64,000 nt of DNA from Streptomyces sp. TRM49041 (GCF_008271805.1 NZ_VSRY01000171.1:62001-126000); one strand, 5' to 3'. Shown: positions 8,432-16,883, counted from the first letter of the stretch. Translations and numbers: made by a program. Notes: generated from the sequence alone by a model not told the origin.

Positions 8432-8547
8432 ACGCGAACGAGACGACCGCGGAGCTGCTCGACCGGGTGCCGGCCCCCCGGCCGCCCCATTCGCGCTGCT
8501 GCACCGCCCGGAGGCGACCGGGCCCGCCACGCTCGACGTGCTCGTGA
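8428..8547 (+). pseudogene. Anthranilate synthase family (PhzE-like) N-terminal remnant
   Basis: ATG at 8428 begins MNANETTAELLDRV, then the frame is lost. In a second frame from about 8490 the sequence continues FALLHRPEATGPATLDVLV, the usual N-terminus of PhzE-type ADIC/anthranilate synthases. The match ends at about 8547, while an intact gene would run for about 600 codons. It therefore carries one frameshift and a 3' deletion, ending just before the unrelated membrane-protein gene on the opposite strand. Confidence 0.7.
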
Positions 8548-8575
8548 GACGGCCGCGGACAGAGTGCCCGAAGGG

Positions 8576-9199
8576 TCAGGGCGTGGTGGTGGAGACGACG
8601 TAGACGCGGGGAGCGGCCGGGTCGGTGAGGTCGACGGTGATGTCCCGGGTGGGCCGGGGCCGCTCCCGGTGTTGGGTGGTGCCGGACCAGTCGTGGTCGG
8701 GCCGGAACGCCCAGCCGACGACGTCGGCGTCGCGCCCGCTGACGGTGATCTCGCCTGCCCCCAGCTCGGATCGGCTGGTGCCGGCCTTCTCCAGGAAGAC
8801 GTCCAGGCCGGCTCCCGTGGTGGTGAACTGGACGTAGAGCCTGCTGGACTTCCAGTTGCTCGTCTCGAAGTAGGCGACGTCCCGGGATCTCGCGGGGATC
8901 GGCACCTCGAAGACGCGGCGCTTCATCTTGGAGGGCCAGCTGTCCTGGAGGCCGGTCACGGAGGACTCGGCCTCCTTGTCGCGGCCGCTGGAGCGGCTCT
9001 GCTCGGCGGAGATCGCCAGATAGCCGGCGGGGATGCCGATGAGCAGGACGATCACGAGGGCGGTGAACCAGCGGCGGCGGACGGTCTCGCGGCGGGTCTC
9101 GCCGGAGGGCGCCTCGGGGGTGCCGGTGGTCGTCGAGCTGGTCGGGGTCGTCGGGGTCGTAGGGGTCGTCGGGCTCTCGGGCGGGTCTGTGAGGGTCAT
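8576..9199 (-). CDS. Membrane-anchored protein of unknown function, last gene of the sugar operon
   Basis: The 207-aa protein has a Pro/Thr-rich cytoplasmic N-terminus (about 1-42), a single membrane segment FTALVIVLLIGIPAGYLAIS and an extracytoplasmic beta-rich domain (about 75-207) without cysteines. I do not recognise a named family. Its ATG overlaps the stop of the ROK kinase (ATGA), so it is translationally coupled to the uptake operon. The short TPTTPTTPT-like repeat in the N-terminus may vary in length. It could be a sensor or an accessory surface protein; this is inference from position only. Confidence 0.75.
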   Translation of the reverse strand: MTLTDPPESPTTPTTPTTPTSSTTTGTPEAPSGETRRETVRRRWFTALVIVLLIGIPAGYLAISAEQSRSSGRDKEAESSVTGLQDSWPSKMKRRVFEVPIPARSRDVAYFETSNWKSSRLYVQFTTTGAGLDVFLEKAGTSRSELGAGEITVSGRDADVVGWAFRPDHDWSGTTQHRERPRPTRDITVDLTDPAAPRVYVVSTTTP

Positions 9200-10383
9200 G
9201 ACTCGGGTTCCTGGGTGGTGCTCCGGCTGCGGGCACGTGTGGTGCGGCCGGCGCCGCCGTTCCGGAACGCCTGCGCGTAGCGCTCGTACCGTTCGTAGCG
9301 CTCGACGCGACGGCGGTTGGCGCGGCGGAAGCGGCGGGCGACCAGCCGGGCGAGGTCGGCCGCCCCGACCATACCGGCCTCGGGGCCGAGCTGGGCCTTG
9401 GCGATGCGGGCTTCGGGGCGGTAGCCGCGGCCGGTGAGGTGGCGGCGGAAGGCGTCCCGGGCGGGGCCGATGAGCAGGTCGTCGGCGGCGCTGACGCCAC
9501 CGCCGATCACAAAGCAGGACGGGTCGAGGGCGGCGGCCAGGTTGGCGATGCCGACACCGAGCCACTGGCCGATGTCCTGGAGGAGTTCGACGCACATGGC
9601 GTCGCCCTCGCGGGCCAGCTCGGTGATGAGGGGGCCGGTGATGTCGGGGATGTTCCCCTTGACACGTTCTATGATGTTGTACGCCACCGGGGAGTCGGCG
9701 GCGGCGAGTTCCCGGGCCTCGCGGACGAGTGCGTTGCCGGAGCTGTACTGCTCCCAGCAGCCGCGGTTGCCGCACGGGCAGCGGTGGCCCCCGGGCACGA
9801 CCTGCATATGGCCGAACTCGCCGGCGACGCCGTACTTGCCGCGTTTGACGCGGCCGTCCTCCAGGATGGCGCCGCCGATACCGGTGCCGAGGGTGATCAT
9901 GACGAGGTGGTCCTCGCCGCGTCCCGCCCCGAACCGCCACTCGGCCCAGGCGGCGGTGTTGGCGTCGTTGTCGACCATGACGGGAACGGCGAGCCGGCCC
10001 TGGAGGGAGTCGCGCAGCGGCTCGTTGCGCCAGGCGAGGTGCGGGGCGAACAGGACGCGGCTGCGGTCGGCGTCGACCCAGCCGGCGGCGCCGATGCCGA
10101 CGGCGTGGACGTCATGCCGGTCGGACAGGTCGAGGACGAGTTCGACGATGGTGTCCTCGACGACCTTGGGGCTCTTCGACTTGTCCGGGGTCTCGGCGCG
10201 GACCTTCTCCAGGATGACGCCGTCGGCGTCGACCACGCCTGCCATCACCTTCGTACCGCCGATGTCGATACCGACGGTGGGGACACGCGGCGCGGTGAGG
10301 TGGGAGCGGCGTTCGCGGCTGCCGATGGTGCGCAGGGCGGTGCCGCGTTCCGGGACGCGGTGGGTGTCGCGGTGCGTACTCAC
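9196..10383 (-). CDS. ROK family sugar kinase
   Basis: The 395-aa kinase probably phosphorylates the sugar imported by the neighbouring ABC transporter, using ATP. An N-terminal extension (about 1-34) precedes the phosphate-binding motif VGIDIGGTKVMAGVVD. The sugar-binding VDNDANTAAWAEW and GEFGH motifs follow, then the ROK zinc motif CPCGNRGCWEQYSSG, and FVIGGG near the C-terminus. A basic tail with YERYERY repeats ends the protein. No helix-turn-helix is present, so it is an enzyme and not a ROK repressor. The GTG start overlaps the ATPase stop. Substrate unknown. Confidence 0.88.
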   Translation of the reverse strand: MSTHRDTHRVPERGTALRTIGSRERRSHLTAPRVPTVGIDIGGTKVMAGVVDADGVILEKVRAETPDKSKSPKVVEDTIVELVLDLSDRHDVHAVGIGAAGWVDADRSRVLFAPHLAWRNEPLRDSLQGRLAVPVMVDNDANTAAWAEWRFGAGRGEDHLVMITLGTGIGGAILEDGRVKRGKYGVAGEFGHMQVVPGGHRCPCGNRGCWEQYSSGNALVREARELAAADSPVAYNIIERVKGNIPDITGPLITELAREGDAMCVELLQDIGQWLGVGIANLAAALDPSCFVIGGGVSAADDLLIGPARDAFRRHLTGRGYRPEARIAKAQLGPEAGMVGAADLARLVARRFRRANRRRVERYERYERYAQAFRNGGAGRTTRARSRSTTQEPES

Positions 10384-11261
10384 GGGTCCTGTCGTCCCTG
10401 CGGGTCGGTGGGCCGGCCGTGGTGCGGGGCCGGCGGCGGACGGTGCCCGCCGCTCCCGATTCTGCCAGGCGCGGGTACGCGTTCCAGTTCGTGTCGGAGC
10501 GCCTCCAGGTCGCTGCCGCCCGCCATCTGGCGGGTCAGTTCGTCCAGAGTGACGGAGTCCTTGGTGTGGCTGCCCGCCATGGCGCCGCGTTTCAGGAGGA
10601 CGAAGCGGTCGCCGACGAGATAGGCGTGGTGGGGGTTGTGGGTGATGAGAACCACGCCGAGGCCGGCGTCACGGGCGGCGGCCACGTACTTGAGGACGAC
10701 GCCGGACTGTTTGACACCGAGGGCGGCGGTGGGCTCGTCGAGGACGATGACCTTGGCGCCGAAGTGGATGGCGCGCGCGATGGCGACACACTGCCGTTCG
10801 CCGCCGGAGAGGGTGCCGATGGGCTGGTCGACGTCGCGCAGGTCGATGCCCATGCGGAGCAGCTCGGCACGGGTGGTCTCGCGCATGCGGGCGACATCGA
10901 GGCGCTTGAAGGGGCCGGTGCCGGTGATGGGTTCCGAGCCGAGGAAGAAGTTCCGCCACACGGGCATGAGGGGGACGACGGCGAGGTCCTGGTAGACGGT
11001 GGCGATGCCGAGGTCCAGGGCTTCGCGCGGGGAGGAGAGGGTGGTCTCCTCGCCGTCGATACGGAGGGTTCCGGCGTCGTGGCCGTGCAGCCCGGCGATG
11101 ATCTTGATGAGGGTGGACTTGCCGGCGCCGTTGTCGCCGAGTACGCAGGTGATCTCGCCGGCGTGGACCTGGAGGGAGACGTCCTCCAGGGCGCGGACGG
11201 TGCCGTAGTACTTGCTGACGCCGTCGAGTTCCACGAGCGGCGAGGTCGTCCCGGTCGTCAT
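10380..11261 (-). CDS. Sugar ABC transporter ATP-binding protein (single-domain)
   Basis: The 293-aa protein energises carbohydrate uptake at the membrane. It shows Walker A GDNGAGKST (about 38-46), signature LSGGERQC, Walker B VIVLDEPTAALG and the switch His in VLITHNPHH. It has one nucleotide-binding domain, unlike the double-domain RbsA/MglA ATPases, and so resembles the FrcA type. The C-terminal 40 residues are Pro/Arg/Gly-rich. ATG overlaps the permease stop and its stop overlaps the kinase start. Confidence 0.9.
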   Translation of the reverse strand: MTTGTTSPLVELDGVSKYYGTVRALEDVSLQVHAGEITCVLGDNGAGKSTLIKIIAGLHGHDAGTLRIDGEETTLSSPREALDLGIATVYQDLAVVPLMPVWRNFFLGSEPITGTGPFKRLDVARMRETTRAELLRMGIDLRDVDQPIGTLSGGERQCVAIARAIHFGAKVIVLDEPTAALGVKQSGVVLKYVAAARDAGLGVVLITHNPHHAYLVGDRFVLLKRGAMAGSHTKDSVTLDELTRQMAGGSDLEALRHELERVPAPGRIGSGGHRPPPAPHHGRPTDPQGRQDP

Positions 11262-12313
11262 GCGGTGGCCTCCGCGCGCTTGCGGACCCAGGCGTTGAGC
11301 AGGGTCGCGAGAAGGAGCATCGCTCCGAGGAAGAACTTGAACCAGTCGGGGTTCCACTCGGCGTAGACGATGCCCTTGCCGGTCATGCCGAAGATGAACG
11401 CGCCGACGGCGGCGCCGATGGCGGAGCCGTAGCCGCCGGTGATCAGGCAGCCGCCGATGACGGCCGCGATGATGTAGATCAGCTCGTTGCCGACGCCTTC
11501 GCCGGACTGGACGACGTCGAAGGAGAACAGCAGGTGCTGGCCGGAGACCCAGGCCGCGAAGCCGACGCCCGTATAGAGGAGGATCTTCGTACGGCGGACG
11601 GGGACGCCGACGGCGCGGGCGGCCTCGGCGTTGCCGCCGACCGCGAAGATCCAGTTGCCGAAGCGGGTGCGGAGCAGGATCCAGGTGGCGACGGCGACGA
11701 GGCCGAACCACCACAGAACGGTGACCTTGAGGGTGGCGCCGCCCACGGTGGCCTCGGAGGCGAAGAGGGCGCGGGCGGACGCGAAGCCCTCCATGTCGGC
11801 GATCGTCTTGGTGGAGACGGTGCCGCTGATGAGTTTGGTGAAGCCGAGATTGAGGCCGGTCAGCATCAGGAACGTGCCGAGCGTGATGATGAAGCTGGGC
11901 AGCCGGGTGCGGGTGAGCATGAAGCCGTTGAAGACGCCGATGGCCAGCGTGACCAGCAGGGAGACGGCGACACCTACCCAGACGTTGGCGGTCGCCTGGT
12001 AGCTGAACATCGACGAGACCAGCGCGGACGTGGTCACGAGGACGCCCGCCGACAGGTCGAACTCGCCGCCGATCATGAGCAGGGCGACGGGTACGGCCAT
12101 GATGCCGATGGTCGACGCGGCGTAGAGCACGGTGCCGAAGCTGGCGGCGCGCAGGAAGCCGTCGGCCACGAGGGCGAAGAAGACGAAGACTGCGAGGGCG
12201 CCGACGACCGAGCCGAGTTCGGGCCGGGTGAGCAGCTTCTTGAGGGGCGAGGCGGGGAGCAGCCGCTCGTCGTGGGCGGGACCCTGCTGCACGGGCGGGG
12301 CGGTCGCGGTCAC
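11258..12313 (-). CDS. Sugar ABC transporter permease (BPD_transp_2 family)
   Basis: The 351-aa protein has about ten hydrophobic segments from residue 33 on and the family signature region around GSAIGAAVGAFIFGMTGKGI. It belongs to the RbsC/FrcC-like permeases that form the channel for periplasmic-type sugar uptake. A short polar N-terminus (about 1-30) precedes the first segment. The GTG start overlaps the binding-protein stop by four bases, and its own stop overlaps the ATPase ATG. Confidence 0.9.
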   Translation of the reverse strand: MTATAPPVQQGPAHDERLLPASPLKKLLTRPELGSVVGALAVFVFFALVADGFLRAASFGTVLYAASTIGIMAVPVALLMIGGEFDLSAGVLVTTSALVSSMFSYQATANVWVGVAVSLLVTLAIGVFNGFMLTRTRLPSFIITLGTFLMLTGLNLGFTKLISGTVSTKTIADMEGFASARALFASEATVGGATLKVTVLWWFGLVAVATWILLRTRFGNWIFAVGGNAEAARAVGVPVRRTKILLYTGVGFAAWVSGQHLLFSFDVVQSGEGVGNELIYIIAAVIGGCLITGGYGSAIGAAVGAFIFGMTGKGIVYAEWNPDWFKFFLGAMLLLATLLNAWVRKRAEATA

Positions 12314-13329
12314 CGGGTGCCCCGCTCCGTGTACGCGGCCAGGGCGGCCGCGTCCTTCTGGGAGATGATCTGCGGGCCGGTGAGGACGGGACGGCCGCCG
12401 CCCAGCACGTCGGCGTTGTAGCGGTAGAGCCAGAGCAGGTCGACGGCCTCGTAGCCCTGGAGGTAGGGCTGCTGGTCGACGGCGAAGCCGAGGGTGCCGT
12501 TCCGGAGCCCGGCGGCGACCTTGGCGTTGAGGTCGAAGGTGTCGATCTCGGCACGGGAGCCGGCGGTGCGCCTGGCCCGGGCGGCCGCGTCGGCGAACGG
12601 CGCGCCGAGGGTGACGACGGCGTCGATGGCCGGGTCGCTCTGCAGCTTGGCCTCGATGGACGCCTGGACGTCGGGCATGTTGGTGCCGTCGACGTACAGG
12701 TTCTGGAGGTCGCCGTCGAAGGTCTCGCGGACACCGGCGCAGCGCTGCTCGTGGCCGACGTTGCCCTGTTCGTGGAGGACGCAGAGGGCCTTCTCGCGGC
12801 CGCGCCGGTCGAGCTCGTCGCCGACGGCCTGGCCGGCGACGGTCTCGTCCTGGCCGATGTGGGTGAGGGCGCCGTACGCCTTGGACTGCTCGGAGCCGGA
12901 GTTCACGGTGACGACGGGGATGCCCGCGGCGACGGCGCGCGCGACGGCCGCCTTGAGCGCGTCGGGCTTGGCGAGGGTGACGATCAGTCCGTCGACCCTC
13001 TTGTCGACGTACGAGTCGACGAGCTGCGCCTGCTGCTGGCCCTCGTCACTGTGCGCGTAGAGGAAGTTGATGTTGTCCTTGGCGGCGGCCTGGCGGGCGC
13101 CCTTCTGGACGATGTCCCAGAAGGTGTCGCCGTCGCCCGAGTGGGTGACCATGGCGATGGTCCAGCGGGGTGTGCCGACGTTCGCACGGCCCTCCGCGGC
13201 CGCCGCGGCGGCCTTGCGGGCGTCCTCGGCGCGCTTGCCGCCGGTGGCACTGCAGGCCGTCAGGGTCACTCCCAGCGCCGCCGCCAGCACGGCGGCGACC
13301 GCACGTGCTCCTGTCCGAACCCTTGCCAC
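12310..13329 (-). CDS. Sugar-binding lipoprotein of ABC transporter
   Basis: The 339-aa protein captures the sugar outside the membrane. Its lipoprotein signal ends in the lipobox LTAC (Cys about 26). The mature part is a Peripla_BP_4 fold (WTIAMVTHSGDGDTFWDIV; DGLIVTLAKPDALKAAV; GIPVVTVNSGSEQ), a group that includes ribose, fructose and inositol binding proteins. It is first in a five-gene operon and starts with GTG. Its promoter probably lies in the 130-bp gap to the GntR gene, which is on the same strand and may be cotranscribed. Ligand cannot be deduced. Confidence 0.9.
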   Translation of the reverse strand: MARVRTGARAVAAVLAAALGVTLTACSATGGKRAEDARKAAAAAAEGRANVGTPRWTIAMVTHSGDGDTFWDIVQKGARQAAAKDNINFLYAHSDEGQQQAQLVDSYVDKRVDGLIVTLAKPDALKAAVARAVAAGIPVVTVNSGSEQSKAYGALTHIGQDETVAGQAVGDELDRRGREKALCVLHEQGNVGHEQRCAGVRETFDGDLQNLYVDGTNMPDVQASIEAKLQSDPAIDAVVTLGAPFADAAARARRTAGSRAEIDTFDLNAKVAAGLRNGTLGFAVDQQPYLQGYEAVDLLWLYRYNADVLGGGRPVLTGPQIISQKDAAALAAYTERGTR

Positions 13330-13460
13330 GACGCCGTACCTCTTCGCTGCTCGCTGTGCTGTCTGCTCCGTCCGGGCTGGGCGTTTCGTCCCGTCCCGAC
13401 CGCCAAGTATCGGTCATGGGACCTGGCCGGGTGGTCACCGGGGGCGCGGCGGCGGAACCT

Positions 13461-14234
13461 CTACGGGCGGACGAGGAGCTGGAACTCGAAGGCGTAGCGC
13501 GAGGAGCGGTAGATGTGGGAGCCGAACTCGACAGGGCGGCCGGTGTCGTCGAACGTGGTGCGCTCCATGGTCAGCACCGGCGCGCCCGCGGCCTCCCCGA
13601 GGAGCTCGGCCTCCGCCGCGGTGGCGGCGCGGGCGCCGATGGACTGGCGGGCGCTGTGCAGGGTGATGCCCGCGGCGCGCATGAGGCGGTAGAGGCCGGT
13701 GGACTCCAGCCGGTCCGCGTCGGCGTCGATCAGCCCGGGCGGCAGGTGGTTGCGGAGGCGCGCCATGGGCTCGCCGTGGGCACTGCGCAGCCGCTCCACG
13801 TACAGCACGTCGCTGCCCTCGGGCACGCCGAGCGCGGCGGCGACCTCGGCGCTCGCCGGTTCGACACGGTGGTCGAGGAGTCGGGTGGCCGGGCGCTGTC
13901 CGGCCGCCTCCAGATCGTCGTAGAGGCTGCTGAGCTCCAGAGGGCGCCTGACCTGGCTGTGCACGACCTGGGTGCCGACGCCGCGGCGCCGGACGAGCAG
14001 GCCCTTCTCGACGAGCGCCTGGATGGCCTGGCGGACGGTGGGGCGGGACAGGCCCAGCCGGTTCGCCAGCTCGATCTCGTTGCCGAGCAGGCTGCCGGGG
14101 GTGAGCGCGCCGTTCTCGATGGCCGCCTCCAGCTGCTGGGAGAGCTGGAAGTAGAGCGGGACGGGGCTGGTGCGGTCGACGCCGAGCGGCAGCTCTACGA
14201 CGGAACCGGTCTCTTCGCGGGTCTGCTTGGGCAC
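13461..14234 (-). CDS. GntR family regulator (HutC/UTRA subfamily)
   Basis: The 257-aa protein has a winged helix-turn-helix at about 22-85 (PLYFQLSQQLEAAIENGAL, ANRLGLSRPTVRQAIQALVE) and a UTRA effector-binding domain from about 105 to 250. HutC-type regulators usually sense a sugar or amino-acid metabolite and repress the adjacent uptake genes. It sits upstream of the five-gene uptake operon on the same strand and diverges from the Gfo/Idh/MocA gene. A 12-bp palindrome in the shared promoter region is the candidate operator. Confidence 0.88.
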   Translation of the reverse strand: MPKQTREETGSVVELPLGVDRTSPVPLYFQLSQQLEAAIENGALTPGSLLGNEIELANRLGLSRPTVRQAIQALVEKGLLVRRRGVGTQVVHSQVRRPLELSSLYDDLEAAGQRPATRLLDHRVEPASAEVAAALGVPEGSDVLYVERLRSAHGEPMARLRNHLPPGLIDADADRLESTGLYRLMRAAGITLHSARQSIGARAATAAEAELLGEAAGAPVLTMERTTFDDTGRPVEFGSHIYRSSRYAFEFQLLVRP

Positions 14235-14284
14235 GGGGCGAGCGTATCCGCATCAAAATGATGACGGGAAGTTGTGAAGTCAGA

Positions 14285-14296
14285 TTGTCAGGACAA
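14285..14296. promoter_or_regulatory. Candidate GntR operator in the divergent promoter
   Basis: TTGTCAGGACAA is a perfect palindrome (TTGTC arms, AG centre). Related half-sites follow (TTGACA at 14301-14306, a good -35 sequence) and precede (TTGTGAAG). It lies between the GntR start (14234) and the Gfo/Idh/MocA start (14337). No clear -10 box is visible for the rightward gene. Confidence 0.45.
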
Positions 14297-14336
14297 ATGC
14301 TTGACATAGGGGCCTGACCATGCCCCACTTTGGGAC

Positions 14337-15353
14337 ATGCGTATCGGAATCATTGGAACCGGGCGAATTGGCACTTTCCATGCGAAGGTGCTCAGTCGCC
14401 ACGCGCATGTGGGCGGCCTCGTCGTCACCGACGTGGACGCCGAGCGGGCGGCGCTGGTCGCGCGGGCCATCGGGGCGACGGCGGCGCCGACCGCCGACGA
14501 GGTCTTCGCGTGGGGCGTGGACGCCGTGGTGATCGCCTCGGCCACGTCCGCCCACGCCGAGCTCCTCACCCGCGCCGCGCGCGCCGGGCTGCCCGCCTTC
14601 TGCGAGAAGCCCGTCGCCGCCGACCTGCCCGGTACGCTGCGCGCCCTGAGCGAGGTCGCGGCCGCCGGGACCCTCCTCCAGCTCGGCTTCATGCGCCGGT
14701 TCGACGCCGGGTACCGGGCGGCCCGGGACGCGGTGCGCGCCGGGCGGCTCGGCCGGCTGCACACCGTACGGGCCGTCACCTCCGACCCGGCGCCGCCGCC
14801 CGCCGCCTATCTGCCGCTCTCGGGCGGCCTCTACCGCGACTGCCTGGTCCATGACTTCGACATGGTGCGCTGGGTCACCGGCCGCGAGGTCGTGGACGTG
14901 TACGCGACCGGGTCGGACGCGGGCGCGGTGATGTTCCGGGAGGCGGACGACGTCGACACGGCCGCCGTGCTGCTCACCCTCGACGACGGCACCCTCGCCA
15001 CGGCGACGGCGACCCGTTACAACGGCGCCGGGTACGACGTACGGATGGAGCTCGCGGGAGAACTGGACCAGCTCGCCGTGGGCCTGGACGACCGCACCCC
15101 GATCACCTCGACCGAACCGCTCGGCCCTCCGGCCGCGAGCCGCCCGTGGACGGGGTTCCTGGAGCGGTTCGCCCCGGCGTACGAGGCGGAGCTGGACGCC
15201 TTCGTACGGTTGGTGCTGGGCGAGCGGGACAACCCCTGCGACGGGCGGCAGGCCCTGGAGGCGCTGCGGATCGCCGAGGCGTGCGAGCTGTCGCGCCGGC
15301 AGCGCCGCCCGGTACGGCTCGACGAGATCCCCGGGCTCGCTACGGCGTCCTGA
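14337..15353 (+). CDS. Gfo/Idh/MocA family oxidoreductase, inositol 2-dehydrogenase-like
   Basis: The 338-aa NAD(P)-dependent enzyme has a Rossmann N-terminus (MRIGIIGTGRIGTFHAKVL), the family signature EKPVAAD at about 95 and the catalytic-region motif YRDCLVHDFDMVRW (about 165-178), where the His is the usual catalytic residue. The C-terminal half is the alpha/beta substrate domain. It looks most like myo-inositol 2-dehydrogenases (IolG), but that subgroup also includes scyllo-inositol and sugar dehydrogenases. It diverges from the GntR regulator, which suggests it oxidises the substrate imported by the neighbouring transporter. Confidence 0.82.
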   Translation: MRIGIIGTGRIGTFHAKVLSRHAHVGGLVVTDVDAERAALVARAIGATAAPTADEVFAWGVDAVVIASATSAHAELLTRAARAGLPAFCEKPVAADLPGTLRALSEVAAAGTLLQLGFMRRFDAGYRAARDAVRAGRLGRLHTVRAVTSDPAPPPAAYLPLSGGLYRDCLVHDFDMVRWVTGREVVDVYATGSDAGAVMFREADDVDTAAVLLTLDDGTLATATATRYNGAGYDVRMELAGELDQLAVGLDDRTPITSTEPLGPPAASRPWTGFLERFAPAYEAELDAFVRLVLGERDNPCDGRQALEALRIAEACELSRRQRRPVRLDEIPGLATAS

Positions 15354-15379
15354 GCGGGCGGCCCTCAGCGGGCGGCCCG

Positions 15380-15820
15380 TCAGCCGTCCGACGGTCCTTC
15401 CCGCTGCGCCGCGGACAGTACGGTGCCCTGCGCGACCGCGCACAGGTTCTCCGCGCCGCCCTCCTGGTCACGGGTCAGCAGGTCGCAGCGGACGACGGCC
15501 TGGCGGCGGCCCGCGTGGACGACCGAGGCGCGGGCGACGAGGGTCCGCCCGACGCCCGGGCGAACGTACTGGACGGAGAACCCGGCGGTCAGCACCGCCG
15601 GGCCGAGCACGGTGCCCGCGGCGAAGGTGATCGCGTTGTCGGCGGCGTACGAGATGACACCGCCGTGGAGGAAGCCGTTCTGCTGGTGCAGTTCCGGGCG
15701 GACGTCCACCTCCAGGACCGCCTCGCCGTCGGCGAAGGCGGTGACGCGGGCGCCGACGAGCCGGCTGAAGGGCTGGCTGTCGAGGACCTTCCGGGCGAGG
15801 TCGAGGGCGTGATCGGCCAT
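15380..15820 (-). CDS. PaaI-family hotdog-fold thioesterase
   Basis: The 146-aa protein probably hydrolyses a CoA thioester in the cytoplasm. The hotdog motif NGFLHGGVISYAADNA (about 48-63) contains the conserved HGG-x(5-6)-D pattern. C-terminal strands (TLVARASVVHAGRRQAVVRC) fit the family, and length is normal. It converges with the Gfo/Idh/MocA gene. The fragment of a LuxR regulator lies immediately upstream, so its old promoter context may be lost. Confidence 0.85.
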   Translation of the reverse strand: MADHALDLARKVLDSQPFSRLVGARVTAFADGEAVLEVDVRPELHQQNGFLHGGVISYAADNAITFAAGTVLGPAVLTAGFSVQYVRPGVGRTLVARASVVHAGRRQAVVRCDLLTRDQEGGAENLCAVAQGTVLSAAQREGPSDG

Positions 15821-15829
15821 GGCGTCACC

Positions 15830-16030
15830 CTATGCGCCGCCCCCGGCGTCCAGAAGGCCCGCGTCGTGCACCAACAGGGCGATCTGCACACGGTTGTCGA
15901 GACCGAGCTTCGCGAGGACGCGGGAGACGTGGGCCTTCACCGTGGGGACGCTCAGGTAGGGCGTCGCGGCGATCTCCGCGTTGGAGCGGCCCCGGCCGAC
16001 GGCGAGGGCGCGCCTTGCACCTGCACGCAC
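15830..16030 (-). pseudogene. C-terminal remnant of a LuxR/NarL response regulator
   Basis: The frame carries a GerE/LuxR helix-turn-helix tail: GRGRSNAEIAATPYLSVPTV, then KAHVSRVLAKLGLDNRVQIA. It matches the last 55 residues of NarL-type regulators. Recognisable sequence stops at about 16017 and there is no receiver domain or plausible start upstream. The gene has lost its 5' three quarters. No partner kinase is present. Confidence 0.75.
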
Positions 16031-16097
16031 CGGACCCCGCTCACCAGCAGGACAAGGGCACCCGGCTCGGATGTCGGCATGATCCGCCGGACACTCC

Positions 16098-16730
16098 CTA
16101 GCCCCGGCCCTCGTCCGGGAGGCCGAACGTGCCGAACCGGGCCCTGCCCGTCGGGCGGTACGTCTGGATGGTGGCCCCGGCCTTCGTGGTGCGGTGGCCG
16201 GTCAGTTCGAAGGCGGTCGGGGTGCCGCCGTCGGGGAACAGCCTGCGGCCCTTGCCGAGGAAGACGGGGAAGACGAGCAGGTGGTACTCGTCGACCAGGC
16301 CGTGGGTGATGAGGCTCTGCGCGAGCCGGCCGCTGCCGTGGACCTGGATCTCGCGGCCCGGCCCCTCCTTGAGCCGGGTGACCTCCTCCACGAGGTCGCC
16401 GGTCACGAGGTGGGAGTTGTGCCACTCCGCCTTGCCCAGGGTGCGGGACACGACGTGTTTCGGCAGGTTGTTGAGGCGGCTCGCGACGGGGTCGTCCGGG
16501 TCGGTGACCTGCGGCCAGTACGAGGCGAAGATCTCGTACGTACGGCGGCCGAGCAGGAAGGCGTCGACCCGCCCGAAGACCTCGGTCATGAACCGGCCCA
16601 TGTCCTCGTCCGCGAACGGGACGAGCCAGCCGCCGTACTCGAAGCCGTCGCTGCGGTCCTCGTCGCGGCCGCCCGGCGCCTGCATGACGCCGTCGAGGGA
16701 GAGGAAGGTGGTGAGGGTGAGCTGAGCCAT
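16098..16730 (-). CDS. Dihydrofolate reductase family protein (RibD C-terminal-like)
   Basis: The 210-aa protein begins LTLTTFLSLDGVMQAPGGR, then GRRTYEIFASYWPQV, IQVHGSGRLAQSLI, HGLVDEYHLLVFPVFLGKG. This is the pattern of the small YwjB/YyaP-like reductases with a DHFR/RibD-C fold. They bind NADPH, but physiological substrates are mostly unknown. It is unlikely to be the housekeeping FolA. ATG 16730 has a normal context. It stands between the LuxR remnant and the allantoicase operon. Confidence 0.85.
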   Translation of the reverse strand: MAQLTLTTFLSLDGVMQAPGGRDEDRSDGFEYGGWLVPFADEDMGRFMTEVFGRVDAFLLGRRTYEIFASYWPQVTDPDDPVASRLNNLPKHVVSRTLGKAEWHNSHLVTGDLVEEVTRLKEGPGREIQVHGSGRLAQSLITHGLVDEYHLLVFPVFLGKGRRLFPDGGTPTAFELTGHRTTKAGATIQTYRPTGRARFGTFGLPDEGRG

Positions 16731-16835
16731 GGCACGCGCCTTTCGTCGGGTCCGTCACAAGCTCAGACCCTCCTGAGTCACGGAACTCATCGGTGGGCGG
16801 CGACACAGCTGCCGTGTCCCACCGGCGGAGCAGTG

Positions 16836-16883
16836 GGCGGGCGGGGCGTACCGGTGCTGTCGGGCCGGTGTGCCCCGCCCGCC
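16836..16883. terminator. GC-rich hairpin after the allantoicase operon
   Basis: GGCGGGCGGGGC (16836-16847) and GCCCCGCCCGCC (16872-16883) form a perfect 12-bp stem with a 24-nt loop, 41 bases beyond the allantoicase stop. The rest of the 16731-16924 gap shows no gene. Confidence 0.6.

Noticed and set aside
9196..10383. ROK-type transcriptional repressor
   Set aside because: There is no N-terminal helix-turn-helix; the kinase motifs are complete.
10380..12734. 784-codon frame across ATPase and permease genes
   Set aside because: Only the ATPase part is coherent; the upstream part is Arg/Pro-rich shadow of the permease and binding protein.
16098..16730. Housekeeping dihydrofolate reductase FolA
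   Set aside because: Sequence fits the YwjB/YyaP-like RibD-C group and lacks the FolA active-site pattern.
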